NCBI GenBank assembly: GCA_016721185.1
Contig: JADKIP010000014.1
Location: forward strand, 434,001-498,000
Origin: Candidatus Dechloromonas phosphorivorans
Lineage (GTDB): Bacteria > Pseudomonadota > Gammaproteobacteria > Burkholderiales > Rhodocyclaceae
Reading direction: 5' to 3'
DNA length: 64,000 nt
Position numbers and translations under genes: made by a program
Shown: piece by piece, positions 44,442-54,095 of the stretch
Layout: the number at the start of each line of letters is the position of its first letter
Position numbering within the stretch: the stretch's first letter is position 1
The notes under the pieces: model-generated
Database searches by the model: none
The model's input: only the letters and a program-made list of their open reading frames with translations
What the model was told of the DNA's origin: nothing

Positions 44442-45771
44442 TCCCGTTTTTATCGGCGGCAATGGCCGGGCTCAGGGCAGCCAATAAAGTGCCCAGCTTG
44501 GCCTCGGTTTCGGCGAGTTCCTGTTGCGGGTCGGAGCCCGCGACTATCCCGGCACCGGCTTGCAATTCGGCTGTGTTTCCATCGAGCAGCGCCGAGCGTA
44601 AGGCCACCGAGAATTCACCGTTGCCGTCCGGGGTCAGGATGCCGAAACCGCCGCTGTACCAACCAGGACGCTGTTCACCGTGGGTTGTTAACCAGTCGAG
44701 CGCGGCAGGCACCGGAAAGCCGCCGACGGCCGGGGTCGGATGCAGGGCGCGAATGAGATCGAAGAGCGTTGTTCCCGGGTGTGCCGTGGCGGTAATTTGG
44801 CTACGAAGATGCAGCAGACGACCGGCAGGGTGTTCCTCAGCCCGGCTGACTTGCGGCGGCAGAGCACAAAGGGGCGTCAGCGCTTCGCAGACGGCTCGGA
44901 CCACCAGCGATTGTTCGTGCAGGTTCTTCTGTCCGGCGAGTTCTGTTGAGCCGGGCCAGGCAGTACCGGCCAGGGCATCGGCGCTGATCTGATCGCCGTG
45001 CAGACTGACCAGGCGCTCCGGCGTGGCGCCCAGGAAAGTTTGCTGACCGTTGCCGTGTGCGTAGATCAGGCTGTCTTGCTGTTGATCGATCAGTCGGCTA
45101 AGAATTTGCGCCGGCAAAAATGAACGGCTTGCATTGAATTTTCGGCTGCGACTGAGCACCAGCTTGTCAACCTGACCCAGATTGATTTCACGTAAAGCGG
45201 CGTTGACCCTGGCAATCCAGGCGCGTGCGGGCAATGTTTCCGCACGACATGGCAGAAGTTCGACTGGCAGAGGCGCGGCCGGCGGGTTGATTAAATACTG
45301 CAACCAGTCGGTTTTGGCCTAGCCGATGCGTCCGGCGGGGGTTGATAGGGTGACTGAACAACAGCCTTTGATATTTTCCAGCAGGATGGCCGGAATGCTC
45401 AATAGCGCGTTAGGGAGCGGGGTGTTGTTGCATGGGTCGAAAGCAAAGCCGGCAAAAGCGAGCGGCTGGGCCTCGCTGCGCCACTGTTGGCAGAATCCGG
45501 TAAAGGCGTTGTCAAGGGCAGCAAAACGGTTGCGGCCGGCACTGCTAACGTGTAAAGCCTGACCAATGCCCAGACGGAACTCTTGCTCGTCTGGACGAGC
45601 GCGGAACCAGAATGTGCTGCGGTCAGGTAGCAGATGCAGCCAGTCCGTATCAAATTTGCCAAGTTCGATGCGCAGGCTTAGCGGGGCCGCTGCGGGGGCG
45701 TCGCCGGCGAGTGTCTCCAGGCGTTTTAGCAGCTCAGGCGAGGCGATCTGGCGGCGCAGTTGCTCGATCAT
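44431..45771 (-). CDS. menF: Isochorismate synthase MenF, interrupted by an in-frame TAG
   Basis: Converts chorismate to isochorismate, the first step of the classical menaquinone route or of salicylate siderophores. Two open segments lie in the same frame: an N-terminal part of 150 codons and a chorismate-binding part of 290 codons. Together they make about 446 residues, normal for MenF/EntC. Key sequences are DKLVLSR (family base Lys), FLGATPERLVSLHG, LHPTPAVGGFPVPAAL and GWYSGGFG. They are separated only by TAG at 45319-45321, within RIG-stop-AKTDWLQYL; a single change from CAG or similar would explain it. Unlike the other breaks in the window it is not a homopolymer indel. The 5' end overlaps menE by 4 bases. 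Confidence 0.85.
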
Positions 45772-47057
45772 GCCTTAGCCTCGGAGGCAATGCGGCGCAG
45801 TACGGCACGCTCAAGCTTGCCGGTGGCATTGCGCGGTAAACGCTCAAGAAAGACCATTTTTCGTGGCAGGGCGGCGGCCGGTAAATGCTTCCGGGCATGG
45901 GCGAGCAGGGCGTTTTGTTCGGCAGTGCCGACAATCAGCGCGACAATCAGATCACCCCAGACGGGGTCGGACAGGCCGGTGACTGCAACGTCACTGACCC
46001 CTGGGCAGGCGGCCAGACAGGATTCGACTTGCAGCGGATGAACATTGCGTCCGCCACTGATCAGCATGTCGTCGGCACGGCCGGTCACGGTCAAGCGGCC
46101 AGTGGCATCGGTACTGCCGAGATCGCCGGTGGTTAACCAGCCCTCGGCATCAACACCGCCACCCGTCAGGTAACCAAGCATCACTTGCGGGCCACGCACG
46201 GCGATTCGTCCGCCCGCATTGATCCGGATCTCGTGTCCCGGCATGGGTGTGCCCACCAGCCCTTCGTGCCAAGATCCATCGCCGGGGCAGAAACTGGCCA
46301 GTTGAGCCGCTGTTTCGCTCATGCCATAACTTGGGTAGAGCGGCCAGCCAGCGGCAATGGCTTTCTCATAAAGCGGCTGCGCGAGGGCGGCGCCACCAAT
46401 CAGCGTTACGCGCAAACTTGTCGGTGGCGCGACGCGCTGTTCAAGCAGTTGGGCCAGCATGGCCGGAACTAGCGAAATGTGGGTCACCGGGTAACGATCT
46501 AAATCATTGGCGACGGCTTCGACGTTGAAGCTATTTTGCAAGAGGATACCTGCGGCAGCGCGGGCGCAGCGCCAGAGAATGGCTTGACCGCCAATGTGAT
46601 AGAGCGGCAGGCAGTTCAGCCAGAGGTCGCCCGGCTTTAACTGTAGGCATTTGTTCGATGCCGTGGCAGCCGCATCAAGTTGAACATTGCCCAGCATGAC
46701 GGCCCGTGGTTTGCCTTCACTGCCACTGGTCGAAATGATCAAACGGGTTTCTGGGTGGGGAAGCGGATGCTCCGGTGCGGTTTTATGGTGGGCCAGCGGC
46801 GCTTCGTGGGTGCGGTCAACCGGCCAAAAAGGCCGATTTGCCAGACTGCAGGCATAGGCATGACGAGCCAGATGGCTGCTGGTGCCGGAGTCGATCAAAG
46901 CGGTTCTGGCCGCGGGGATTCGTTCGGCCAGTAAGCAACATGTATCGAGCAGATCGGCAAATGTGTAATTTTCCCCATCATCAATCAGGGCCAGGGCATC
47001 CGGGTACTGGGTTGCCGCGTGCTGCAGATGTTGTGCGAGTGATAAATGGTCTGCCAT
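45768..47057 (-). CDS. menE: Acyl-CoA synthetase, probable o-succinylbenzoate-CoA ligase
   Basis: A 429-residue ATP-dependent acyl-activating enzyme. The AMP-binding P-loop is IISTSGSEGKPRAVML near residue 105. YPSYGMSETAA (motif A5) and GWLTTGDLGSTDATGRLTVTGRADDMLISGG (hinge) follow, and the C-terminal Lys is in RNATGKLERAVL. Its small size and its coupling to menF by a 4-base overlap make MenE the best assignment. The other men genes are not in the window. ATG 47057 is used; an ATG two codons upstream is equally possible. Confidence 0.8.
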   Translation of the reverse strand: MADHLSLAQHLQHAATQYPDALALIDDGENYTFADLLDTCCLLAERIPAARTALIDSGTSSHLARHAYACSLANRPFWPVDRTHEAPLAHHKTAPEHPLPHPETRLIISTSGSEGKPRAVMLGNVQLDAAATASNKCLQLKPGDLWLNCLPLYHIGGQAILWRCARAAAGILLQNSFNVEAVANDLDRYPVTHISLVPAMLAQLLEQRVAPPTSLRVTLIGGAALAQPLYEKAIAAGWPLYPSYGMSETAAQLASFCPGDGSWHEGLVGTPMPGHEIRINAGGRIAVRGPQVMLGYLTGGGVDAEGWLTTGDLGSTDATGRLTVTGRADDMLISGGRNVHPLQVESCLAACPGVSDVAVTGLSDPVWGDLIVALIVGTAEQNALLAHARKHLPAAALPRKMVFLERLPRNATGKLERAVLRRIASEAKA

Positions 47058-47181
47058 AAGCATTCGATTATACAAATCCGCTGCCTTGCCGATGGCAACA
47101 CAGATCAATTAAACGCAGTAGGTATTGCTGTTTGCCACGGCAGTCTGCAGTTCCGGGTACTGAAGTCGTGCCACGCAAATG

Positions 47182-47208
47182 AAAAAAGCGCCATGTCGGC
47201 GCTTTTTT
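47182..47208 (-). terminator. Bidirectional intrinsic terminator after suhB
   Basis: AAAAAAGCGCC and GGCGCTTTTTT form a perfect 11-bp stem with loop ATGTC. It lies 18 bases beyond the suhB stop codon. Symmetric A- and T-runs let it work in either direction. Confidence 0.85.
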
Positions 47209-47225
47209 GGTGGGAGCTACGAGTT

Positions 47226-48038
47226 TTAGCCGCGTACTGAACTCGGCAACTTGTCTTGAATCAGGTTCAGCAAGGGGGCGAAAACCTTTGGCGTGCCGGC
47301 AATCAAATTGCCGGTTTCAAGGTAGCTCGCTTCACCGCGCATGTCACTGACCAGACCGCCAGCTTCGGAAATCAACAGTGCGCCGGCAGCCATGTCCCAT
47401 GGGGAGAGGCCGAATTCCCAGAAGCCGTCGAAACGGCCGCAGGCAACGTAGGCGAGGTCGAGCGAAGCAGCGCCGGGACGGCGTTGGCCAGCAGTTTTTT
47501 GCGCCAGTTCCTTGAAAATGGCCAGATAGGTGTCGATATGATCGAACATCCGGTAGGGGAAGCCCGTACCAATCAAGGAATCCTGCAGCTTGTTGCGGCG
47601 GGAAACGCGAATGCGCCGCTCGTTGAGAAAAGCGCCGCCGCCTTTGCTCGCAGTGAATAACTCATTCCGGTTGGGATCAAAAATAACGGCCTGCTCAATC
47701 ACGCCGGCTTTGGCCAGTGCAATCGAAACAGCATACTGCGGCATGCCGTGAATAAAATTGGTTGTGCCGTCGAGTGGGTCAATGATCCATTGGTACTCAG
47801 AATCACCGCCGCCTTTGCCGGCCGACGAACCGGACTCCTCTGCTAAAATGCGGTATTCAGGATAGGCATCTCGAAGCGTGTCGATGATGGCGGCTTCGGC
47901 AGCTTTGTCGACTTCGGTGACAAAGTCGTTGGGCTGCTTGGTGGTAACCTGAATCAAATCAAGGTCATTTGAAGCACGATTAATAATTTGGCCAGCGCGA
48001 CGCGCGGCCTTTACGGCGATATTCAGGGCTGGATGCAT
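47226..48038 (-). CDS. suhB: Inositol-1-monophosphatase family protein SuhB
   Basis: A 270-residue magnesium-dependent phosphatase. In enterics SuhB also binds RNA polymerase/NusA in ribosomal RNA antitermination complexes. Metal and substrate motifs are intact: DFVTEVDKAAEAAI near residue 38, ILAEESG, WIIDPLDGTTNFIHGMPQYA near residue 84, and the C-terminal SPWDMAAGALLISEAGG. The length matches E. coli SuhB. It is divergent from trmJ, the arrangement seen in many proteobacteria. The terminator just downstream ends its transcript. Confidence 0.94.
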   Translation of the reverse strand: MHPALNIAVKAARRAGQIINRASNDLDLIQVTTKQPNDFVTEVDKAAEAAIIDTLRDAYPEYRILAEESGSSAGKGGGDSEYQWIIDPLDGTTNFIHGMPQYAVSIALAKAGVIEQAVIFDPNRNELFTASKGGGAFLNERRIRVSRRNKLQDSLIGTGFPYRMFDHIDTYLAIFKELAQKTAGQRRPGAASLDLAYVACGRFDGFWEFGLSPWDMAAGALLISEAGGLVSDMRGEASYLETGNLIAGTPKVFAPLLNLIQDKLPSSVRG

Positions 48039-48103
48039 GGCTTAAAGAGCTATCAGGTCGCCGAAGCTGCCCGAATAATATTTTAAAGATTGAATTTTAC
48101 ACT

Positions 48104-48865
48104 ATGAACCCGGAAGTCCTGCTTTCACGCATCAGAGTCGTGCTCTGCCGCCCAAGTCACCCCGGCAATATTGGTGCAGTTGCAAGGGCTATGAAGACGA
48201 TGGGCTTGTCCAACCTCTATCTCGTTTCACCGAAACAGTTTCCCGATCCGGAAGCTGATACAAGAGCAACCGGTGCGGTCGACCTGCTGCAAAGGGCAAA
48301 AGTAACGAACTCATTGGCCGATGCATTGGCCGGGAGTACTTACGCCGTCGCCTTGTCGGCACGCCAACGGGATTTGGGGCCGGTGATCGGTCAGCCACGC
48401 GAAACTGTTGCCCGCTTGCTGGCCGAGGCTGAGTTTGCCGAAGTTGCGCTAGTTTTTGGTAATGAAACCGTCGGCTTGACCAATGAGGAAATTTTGCATT
48501 GTCAGGCAGCAGTCACCATACCGACCAACCCGGAGTTTAGTTCGCTCAACCTGGGTTCAGCTGTTCAGGTGCTTTGTCATGAGTGCCGGATGGCAGCTTT
48601 TTCAGGCAAGCCGCCCGCAGCTGCCCAAGGCGTAACACCCTTCATTTCGCCGGCAGCAACGCAGGATGAAGTCGAGGGCTTGATTGGGCATATGGAGTCG
48701 GTAATGACTGAAACTGGATTTTTCAACCCGGCTCAGCCAGGACGGTTGATGCCAAAATTACGACGCTTGTTCGGCCGGGCTCGGCTTGAGCAGGACGAGG
48801 TCAATATTCTTCGCGGTATCCTGGCATCAACCCAGGTAAAAACCGGTCACGGCCGAAAAGGCTGA
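48104..48865 (+). CDS. trmJ: tRNA (cytidine/uridine-2'-O-)-methyltransferase TrmJ
   Basis: A 253-residue SPOUT-class enzyme that 2'-O-methylates position 32 of several tRNAs using S-adenosylmethionine. Family segments are VVLCRPSHPGNIGAVARAMK (motif 1, near residue 10), LVFGNETVGLTNEEI (motif 2, near residue 120) and IPTNPEFSSLNLGSAVQVLC (motif 3, the knot). The C-terminal extension ending in RRLFGRARLEQDEVNILRG is typical of TrmJ. The start follows a purine-rich AAAGATTG sequence. The 3' end faces an HDOD gene 15 bases away. Confidence 0.94.
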   Translation: MNPEVLLSRIRVVLCRPSHPGNIGAVARAMKTMGLSNLYLVSPKQFPDPEADTRATGAVDLLQRAKVTNSLADALAGSTYAVALSARQRDLGPVIGQPRETVARLLAEAEFAEVALVFGNETVGLTNEEILHCQAAVTIPTNPEFSSLNLGSAVQVLCHECRMAAFSGKPPAAAQGVTPFISPAATQDEVEGLIGHMESVMTETGFFNPAQPGRLMPKLRRLFGRARLEQDEVNILRGILASTQVKTGHGRKG

Positions 48866-48880
48866 TTCAGGTAATGTTTT

Positions 48881-49759
48881 TCAGCTAAAGCTGGTACGCA
48901 TTTCAACGACTAGTGCATCGATTTCCGGCAATAGATAGTCGTATTTTTCATTAAGAAGGGTCAAGTCAGCCGGGTAGTCGGACTGGTCCTGCATCAGCCA
49001 TTCAAAGTGTCCGCCTGCCAGCATGTTTGCTACATAAACCACTTCAGGCAAGCTGCGAATTGGCGATGGCGTTGGACGAACCTGATCGTGGTCGACCGTA
49101 GCGTCAACAATTTCCTCAGGTATCCCGATTGCGTTGAGCAGCGAGACGCCAATACTCTCATGCCACTGGATGATCAAATATCTGACGCTGTCCGGGCGGT
49201 GACGAAGCTCTTCATATTGCGTGGCCCGGTAAAGCATATAGAACGCCCCAAGATCATGAATCAATCCCGCCAGCATGGCTTCCTCCGGATTCAGACGGGT
49301 CAGGTTCTTGGCGATGATGCGGGCAGCTGCGGCAGTCTTGATCGAATGATCCCAAAGAGCATGAGTCAATTCGGCAAAGTTGGCCATTCCCTTGGCGCGC
49401 ATCAGTTGACTCATCACGATGGACATTGCTGTCGTGCGGACAGCATTGACCCCAAGACGGGTTAGCGCTGACTTCAGATCAACCACTTCAAGGCCAGCGG
49501 GATTAAAAGCCACGGAATTGGCGAGGTGCAATAACTTTGCACCGATCAGCGGCTCCATGGATACCGCTGCGGCAATCTCGATGATGCTCAAGCTACTATC
49601 TTGCAATACCTTTCGCAAGCGCAAAACGGCATCAAAATAGGTCGGGAAAATCACCTCACCAGAGAGTTCCTTGGCGATATCTGCCAACATTTCAAAGCGC
49701 TGAGCTTTTAGTTCATCGCCTTTTTTGTCCCGGTCATCGCTATTTGCTACGAAGGTCAT
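48881..49759 (-). CDS. HDOD-domain signalling protein
   Basis: A 292-residue protein with an HDOD domain from about residue 40 to 240. It shows FPTYFDAVLRLRKVLQDSSL, AAVSMEPLIGAKLLHLANSV, ALTRLGVNAVRTTAMSIV and AGLIHDLGAFYMLYRAT. HDOD proteins are catalytically inactive HD relatives found in signalling, often tied to motility or cyclic-di-GMP networks. ATG 49759 is used because it starts beyond the hupB terminator; an in-frame codon 18 bases upstream falls in the hairpin. Target unknown. Confidence 0.86.
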   Translation of the reverse strand: MTFVANSDDRDKKGDELKAQRFEMLADIAKELSGEVIFPTYFDAVLRLRKVLQDSSLSIIEIAAAVSMEPLIGAKLLHLANSVAFNPAGLEVVDLKSALTRLGVNAVRTTAMSIVMSQLMRAKGMANFAELTHALWDHSIKTAAAARIIAKNLTRLNPEEAMLAGLIHDLGAFYMLYRATQYEELRHRPDSVRYLIIQWHESIGVSLLNAIGIPEEIVDATVDHDQVRPTPSPIRSLPEVVYVANMLAGGHFEWLMQDQSDYPADLTLLNEKYDYLLPEIDALVVEMRTSFS

Positions 49760-49775
49760 CACGGCTTCTTCTAAC

Positions 49776-49804
49776 AAAAACCCCGCTGATTAAGCGGGGT
49801 TTTT
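49776..49804 (-). terminator. Intrinsic terminator downstream of hupB
   Basis: AAAAACCCCGCT and AGCGGGGTTTTT form a perfect 12-bp stem with loop GATTA, flanked by A- and T-runs. It stands about 100 bases after the hupB stop and immediately ahead of the HDOD start. Confidence 0.87.
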
Positions 49805-49903
49805 GGATTGTCAATATACTTTTCTGTCATACAGTAGCTTAAGTCTTGGCATTCTACTTAAAGTCAGGCGGAGTTAACCCTCAAGGTAACTCCATCGCTG
49901 ATT

Positions 49904-50176
49904 TTAGTTGAGTGCATCTTTCAGACCTTTGCCCGAGCGGAATTTTGGTTGTTTGGCTGGCTTGATTTCTAGCGTTTCACCAGTGCGCGGATTGCGACCG
50001 GTACGCGCAGCGCGCTCGCCGACGTAGAAAGTACCAAAGCCAATCAGGCTAACGGTATCGCCAGCTTTCAGCGCTTCCTTGATGGTTTCGACGGTTGCAT
50101 CCAGAGCGCGGCCTGCGGCAGCCTTGGAAAGGTCGGCAGAAGCAGCGATTTGATCAATCAGTTCAGTCTTGTTCAT
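49904..50176 (-). CDS. hupB: DNA-binding protein HU-beta
   Basis: A 90-residue nucleoid protein. The sequence MNKTELIDQIAASADLSKAA and the DNA-binding arm region GFGTFYVGERAARTGRNPRT followed by GETLEIKPAKQPKFRSGKGL are typical of HU. The final KDALN matches HU rather than IHF. It follows lon on the same strand after 161 bases, the conserved order of the clp-lon-hupB cluster, and probably has its own promoter as well. The terminator at 49776 closes the cluster. Confidence 0.96.
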   Translation of the reverse strand: MNKTELIDQIAASADLSKAAAGRALDATVETIKEALKAGDTVSLIGFGTFYVGERAARTGRNPRTGETLEIKPAKQPKFRSGKGLKDALN

Positions 50177-50337
50177 ACGAGTCCCCTAGTAAATGAATTT
50201 GAGAAGCAAAATTTTGTAAGGACGGATTTATAGCCCCCCCGAAATCCTTGTGTCAAGCGGATTTTCGCGGAATTACCGGGTTCTGCGCCGCAGGAAAGGA
50301 GGCTGATAGAAATACATCTGCATCCTTTCCTTGTAAA

Positions 50338-52752
50338 TCAATGGGTAAGCAGCGTTGCTGGTGAAGCGGTCTCAGTTGTTGCCTTAACCGCGGAACCCTC
50401 ACTTGGCAGTTCCGGAATCGCCTCAGGCATGCGTTCAAGAGCCCGGGCCAAGACTTGATCAATCCATTTCACCGGTACAATTTCAATTTTGTTTTTGATG
50501 TTGTCAGGCATCTCTGTGATGTCCTTGATGTTCTCTTCAGGAATCAGAGCCGTCTTCAATCCTCCGCGTATCGCAGCCAGCAATTTTTCCTTCAAGCCGC
50601 CAATTGCCAGAACCTCGCCGCGCAAAGTGATCTCGCCAGTCATACAGACATCACAACGTACAGGAATGCCGGTATAAGAAGAAACCATTGCAGTAGTCAT
50701 CGCGATACCTGCCGATGGTCCATCCTTGGGTGTGGCTCCCTCGGGCACGTGAATGTGGATATCCGTCTTCTCGAAAGCCTCATCTTTGATGCCAAGGCGT
50801 CGAGCGCGAGCACGTACAACGGAGCGTGCAGCTTCAACCGATTCCTTCATGACGTCACCAAGCGAGCCCGTACGCAAGATGTTGCCCTTGCCCGGCATGT
50901 TGGCACATTCGATAGTGAGCAGTTCTCCACCAACTTCTGTCCACGCCAGACCGGTAACCTGGCCAACCTGATTTTCCTTTTCGGCCATACCAAAGGTGTA
51001 ACGGCGCACACCTAGGAATTTATCGAGGTTCTTGGCGTTAACCAGCATCTTGCCGTCGCGCTTTTTAAGCAGCAATGTCTTGACTACTTTGCGGCAAATC
51101 TTCGATATTTCGCGCTCAAGCGCACGAACGCCGGCTTCACGGGTGTAATAGCGAACAATGTCGCGGATTGCACTGTCGGCAACGGTTAGTTCAGTTGTTT
51201 TCACACCATTATTTTTCATCTGCTTGGTGAGCAGATAACGCATGGCGATATTAATTTTCTCATCTTCCGTGTAGCCAGACAGGCGAATGACTTCCATCCG
51301 GTCGAGAAGCGGGGCCGGGATGTTCATCGTATTTGCCGTGGCAACAAACATGACGTCGGAAAGGTCGAAATCGACCTCAACGTAATGGTCCTGGAAGGTA
51401 TTGTTTTGCTCCGGATCCAGCACTTCAAGCAAGGCTGATGAGGGATCACCACGGAAGTCCTGGCCTAGTTTATCTACTTCATCGAGTAAAAATAAAGGGT
51501 TACGGACGCCGGACTTTGTCAGGCTCTGCAAAATTTTGCCCGGCATCGAGCCGATATAGGTGCGTCGGTGGCCGCGAATCTCGGCCTCGTCACGAACGCC
51601 ACCGAGCGCCATCCGAACGAATTTGCGGTTGGTGGCCTTGGCAATCGATTGCCCAAGCGAGGTCTTGCCGACACCCGGAGGGCCAACCAGGCAAAGGATG
51701 GGGGCTTTTACTTTATCAACCCGTTGTTGTACCGCGAGATACTCGAGAATGCGTTCCTTGACTTTATCGAGGCCGAAATGATCCGCATCGAGGATTTTGC
51801 TGGCTTCGCGCAGATCTTTACTGATGCGGGTTTTCTTGCGCCAGGGAAGGCCGACTAGCGTTTCGATAAAATTTCGAACCACAGTGGCTTCGGCTGACAT
51901 TGGCGACATCAAGCGCAACTTTTTCAACTCGCTCTGCGCTTTGGCCAAGCCTTCCTTGCTCATGCCCGCGGCCTTGATCTTTTTATCCAGTTCGTCAAGG
52001 TCGGCACCTTCTTCGCCTTCGCCTAGCTCTTTCTGAATCGCTTTAACCTGTTCGTTCAGGTAGTACTCGCGTTGGCTCTTTTCCATTTGGCGCTTGACGC
52101 GACCACGGATGCGTTTTTCGACTTGAAGAATGTCGATTTCAGATTCCAGTTGTGACAACAAGCGGTCAATTCGATCCCGGATGCTCTCCATCTCCAGCAC
52201 TTCCTGTTTTTGCTCCAGTTTGAGCGGCAGGTGAGCGGCGATTGTGTCAGCAAGACGACCGGCATCTTCGATGCCTGCAATGGAGGAGAGTACCTCCGGT
52301 GGGATTTTTTTGTTTAGCTTGACGAATTGGTCAAACTGGGCAACAACGGCGCGCCGCATGGCCTCAATCTCATGATCCTCTATGCCTGGTTGCGGTAAGG
52401 GCGTAGCCGTTGCAATGAACATCGAAGATTGCACTTCAATGGATTCAACGCGCGCACGCTGCGTGCCTTCAACTAATACTTTAACGGTACCGTCAGGCAG
52501 CTTGAGCATTTGCAAAATATTTGCCATGCAGCCGATACGGTAGAGATCCTCTGGCTCCGGTTCGTCTTTGGCTGCTGATTTCTGGGCAACGAGCAGAATG
52601 TTCTTTCCGCCCCCCATTGCCATTTCAAGCGCCTTGATGGATTTGGGTCGGCCGACAAATAGCGGTATGACCATATGCGGAAATACTACGACATCGCGCA
52701 GCGGTAGCAGCGGCAATTCGACAGTTTCCGGGAGCGTGTTGGGGTTTGACAT
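50338..52752 (-). CDS. lon: ATP-dependent protease Lon
   Basis: An 804-residue cytoplasmic AAA+ protease that removes misfolded and regulatory proteins. The N-terminal LON substrate domain (ELPLLPLRDVVVFPHMVIPL) is followed by a coiled-coil region. The ATPase has Walker A GPPGVGKTSLG near residue 356 and Walker B LFLLDEVDKLG. The protease domain has catalytic Ser in TPKDGPSAGIAMTTA near residue 680 and Lys about 43 residues later. The C-terminal tail after LERMPE is short and variable. Length is normal. It lies 66 bases after clpX on the same strand. Confidence 0.97.
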   Translation of the reverse strand: MSNPNTLPETVELPLLPLRDVVVFPHMVIPLFVGRPKSIKALEMAMGGGKNILLVAQKSAAKDEPEPEDLYRIGCMANILQMLKLPDGTVKVLVEGTQRARVESIEVQSSMFIATATPLPQPGIEDHEIEAMRRAVVAQFDQFVKLNKKIPPEVLSSIAGIEDAGRLADTIAAHLPLKLEQKQEVLEMESIRDRIDRLLSQLESEIDILQVEKRIRGRVKRQMEKSQREYYLNEQVKAIQKELGEGEEGADLDELDKKIKAAGMSKEGLAKAQSELKKLRLMSPMSAEATVVRNFIETLVGLPWRKKTRISKDLREASKILDADHFGLDKVKERILEYLAVQQRVDKVKAPILCLVGPPGVGKTSLGQSIAKATNRKFVRMALGGVRDEAEIRGHRRTYIGSMPGKILQSLTKSGVRNPLFLLDEVDKLGQDFRGDPSSALLEVLDPEQNNTFQDHYVEVDFDLSDVMFVATANTMNIPAPLLDRMEVIRLSGYTEDEKINIAMRYLLTKQMKNNGVKTTELTVADSAIRDIVRYYTREAGVRALEREISKICRKVVKTLLLKKRDGKMLVNAKNLDKFLGVRRYTFGMAEKENQVGQVTGLAWTEVGGELLTIECANMPGKGNILRTGSLGDVMKESVEAARSVVRARARRLGIKDEAFEKTDIHIHVPEGATPKDGPSAGIAMTTAMVSSYTGIPVRCDVCMTGEITLRGEVLAIGGLKEKLLAAIRGGLKTALIPEENIKDITEMPDNIKNKIEIVPVKWIDQVLARALERMPEAIPELPSEGSAVKATTETASPATLLTH

Positions 52753-52818
52753 TACGATGCCTTTGAAATAGGTATATGGCCCCTACCTTGGGGCAGGAAA
52801 CCGCAATTCAAGTCCCGC

Positions 52819-54081
52819 TTAGTTAGAGCCGGAGACCTTTGGCTGATCGGCGTATATGAGCAACGCGGGGGTATCGCTATTGATCATATTTTCATCAATA
52901 ACTACTTTTAGGACACTCTCCATGCCAGGGAGTTCGTACATTGTGTCGAGCAGTGCGTGTTCGAGGATGGAACGTAATCCGCGCGCCCCGGTTTTGCGAG
53001 CCAGTGCTTTTTTGGCAATCGCCGATAGCGCGCCTGGACGAATTTCCAGTTCAACGTCTTCCATGCTGAAAAGCTTTTGATATTGCTTGATCAGAGCATT
53101 TTTGGGTTCAGTCAAAATCTGGATCAATGCAGGCTCTTCGAGTTCCTGTAGCGTTGCAACTACGGGAAGACGGCCAATTAATTCGGGGATAAGACCAAAT
53201 TTGATGAGGTCTTCCGGTTCGGCATCAAGAAGTATCTGGCCGATTGCCTTCTTGTCTTCCTTGCTCTTAACCTCAGCACCAAAACCGATGCCCCCTTTTT
53301 CAGAGCGGTTCTGAATGATTTTTTCCAAACCAGCAAAAGCGCCACCACAAATGAACAAGATATTGGTCGTGTCGACCTGCAAGAAATCCTGATTCGGGTG
53401 CTTACGGCCACCTTGTGGCGGTATTGATGCAACAGTGCCTTCGATCAGCTTAAGAAGCGCTTGCTGTACGCCCTCTCCAGAAACGTCTCGTGTGATTGAT
53501 GGATTATCTGACTTGCGAGAAATCTTATCAATTTCGTCAATGTAAACAATACCTTGCTGTGCTTTCTCGATGTCGTAATCGCACTTTTGCAGTAGCTTCT
53601 GAATAATATTCTCGACGTCTTCACCGACATATCCAGCTTCAGTCAATGTGGTGGCATCGGCCATCACAAAAGGCACGTTCAGGAGGCGAGCCAGCGTCTG
53701 CGCAAGCAGCGTCTTGCCGGAACCTGTTGGACCAACAAGCAAAATGTTGCTTTTGGCCAATTCGACATCACCAGCATTCTTGGCGGTATGACGTAAGCGC
53801 TTGTAATGGTTATATACCGCAACAGCAAGAATTCGCTTGGCAACAACTTGACCAATGACGTACTGATCAAGAATTGAGCAGATTTCACGAGGTGTCGGTA
53901 AATCGGAACGACCAGCCTTGGCGGTTTCCTCCGGTAACTCGTCGTGGATAATGTCGTTGCAAAGTGCGATGCATTCATCACAAATAAATACCGACGGTCC
54001 AGCGATGAGTTTTTTTACTTCATGCTGGCTTTTGCCGCAGAAGGAACAGTAGAGCAGTTTTTCCTGGCCGCCTTTAGACAT
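52819..54081 (-). CDS. clpX: ATP-dependent protease ATP-binding subunit ClpX
   Basis: A 420-residue unfoldase that feeds substrates to ClpP. The N-terminal zinc finger is CSFCGKSQHEV with a second pair CDECIALC (residues 12-41). Walker A is GPTGSGKTLLA near residue 116, Walker B is IVYIDEIDKI, and the ClpP-docking IGF loop appears as GIGFGAEV near residue 268. Sensor 2 lies in RKTGARGLRSILE. It starts 14 bases after the clpP stop, so they form one operon. Confidence 0.97.
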   Translation of the reverse strand: MSKGGQEKLLYCSFCGKSQHEVKKLIAGPSVFICDECIALCNDIIHDELPEETAKAGRSDLPTPREICSILDQYVIGQVVAKRILAVAVYNHYKRLRHTAKNAGDVELAKSNILLVGPTGSGKTLLAQTLARLLNVPFVMADATTLTEAGYVGEDVENIIQKLLQKCDYDIEKAQQGIVYIDEIDKISRKSDNPSITRDVSGEGVQQALLKLIEGTVASIPPQGGRKHPNQDFLQVDTTNILFICGGAFAGLEKIIQNRSEKGGIGFGAEVKSKEDKKAIGQILLDAEPEDLIKFGLIPELIGRLPVVATLQELEEPALIQILTEPKNALIKQYQKLFSMEDVELEIRPGALSAIAKKALARKTGARGLRSILEHALLDTMYELPGMESVLKVVIDENMINSDTPALLIYADQPKVSGSN

Positions 54082-54095
54082 CTATAGCTCCCTGG

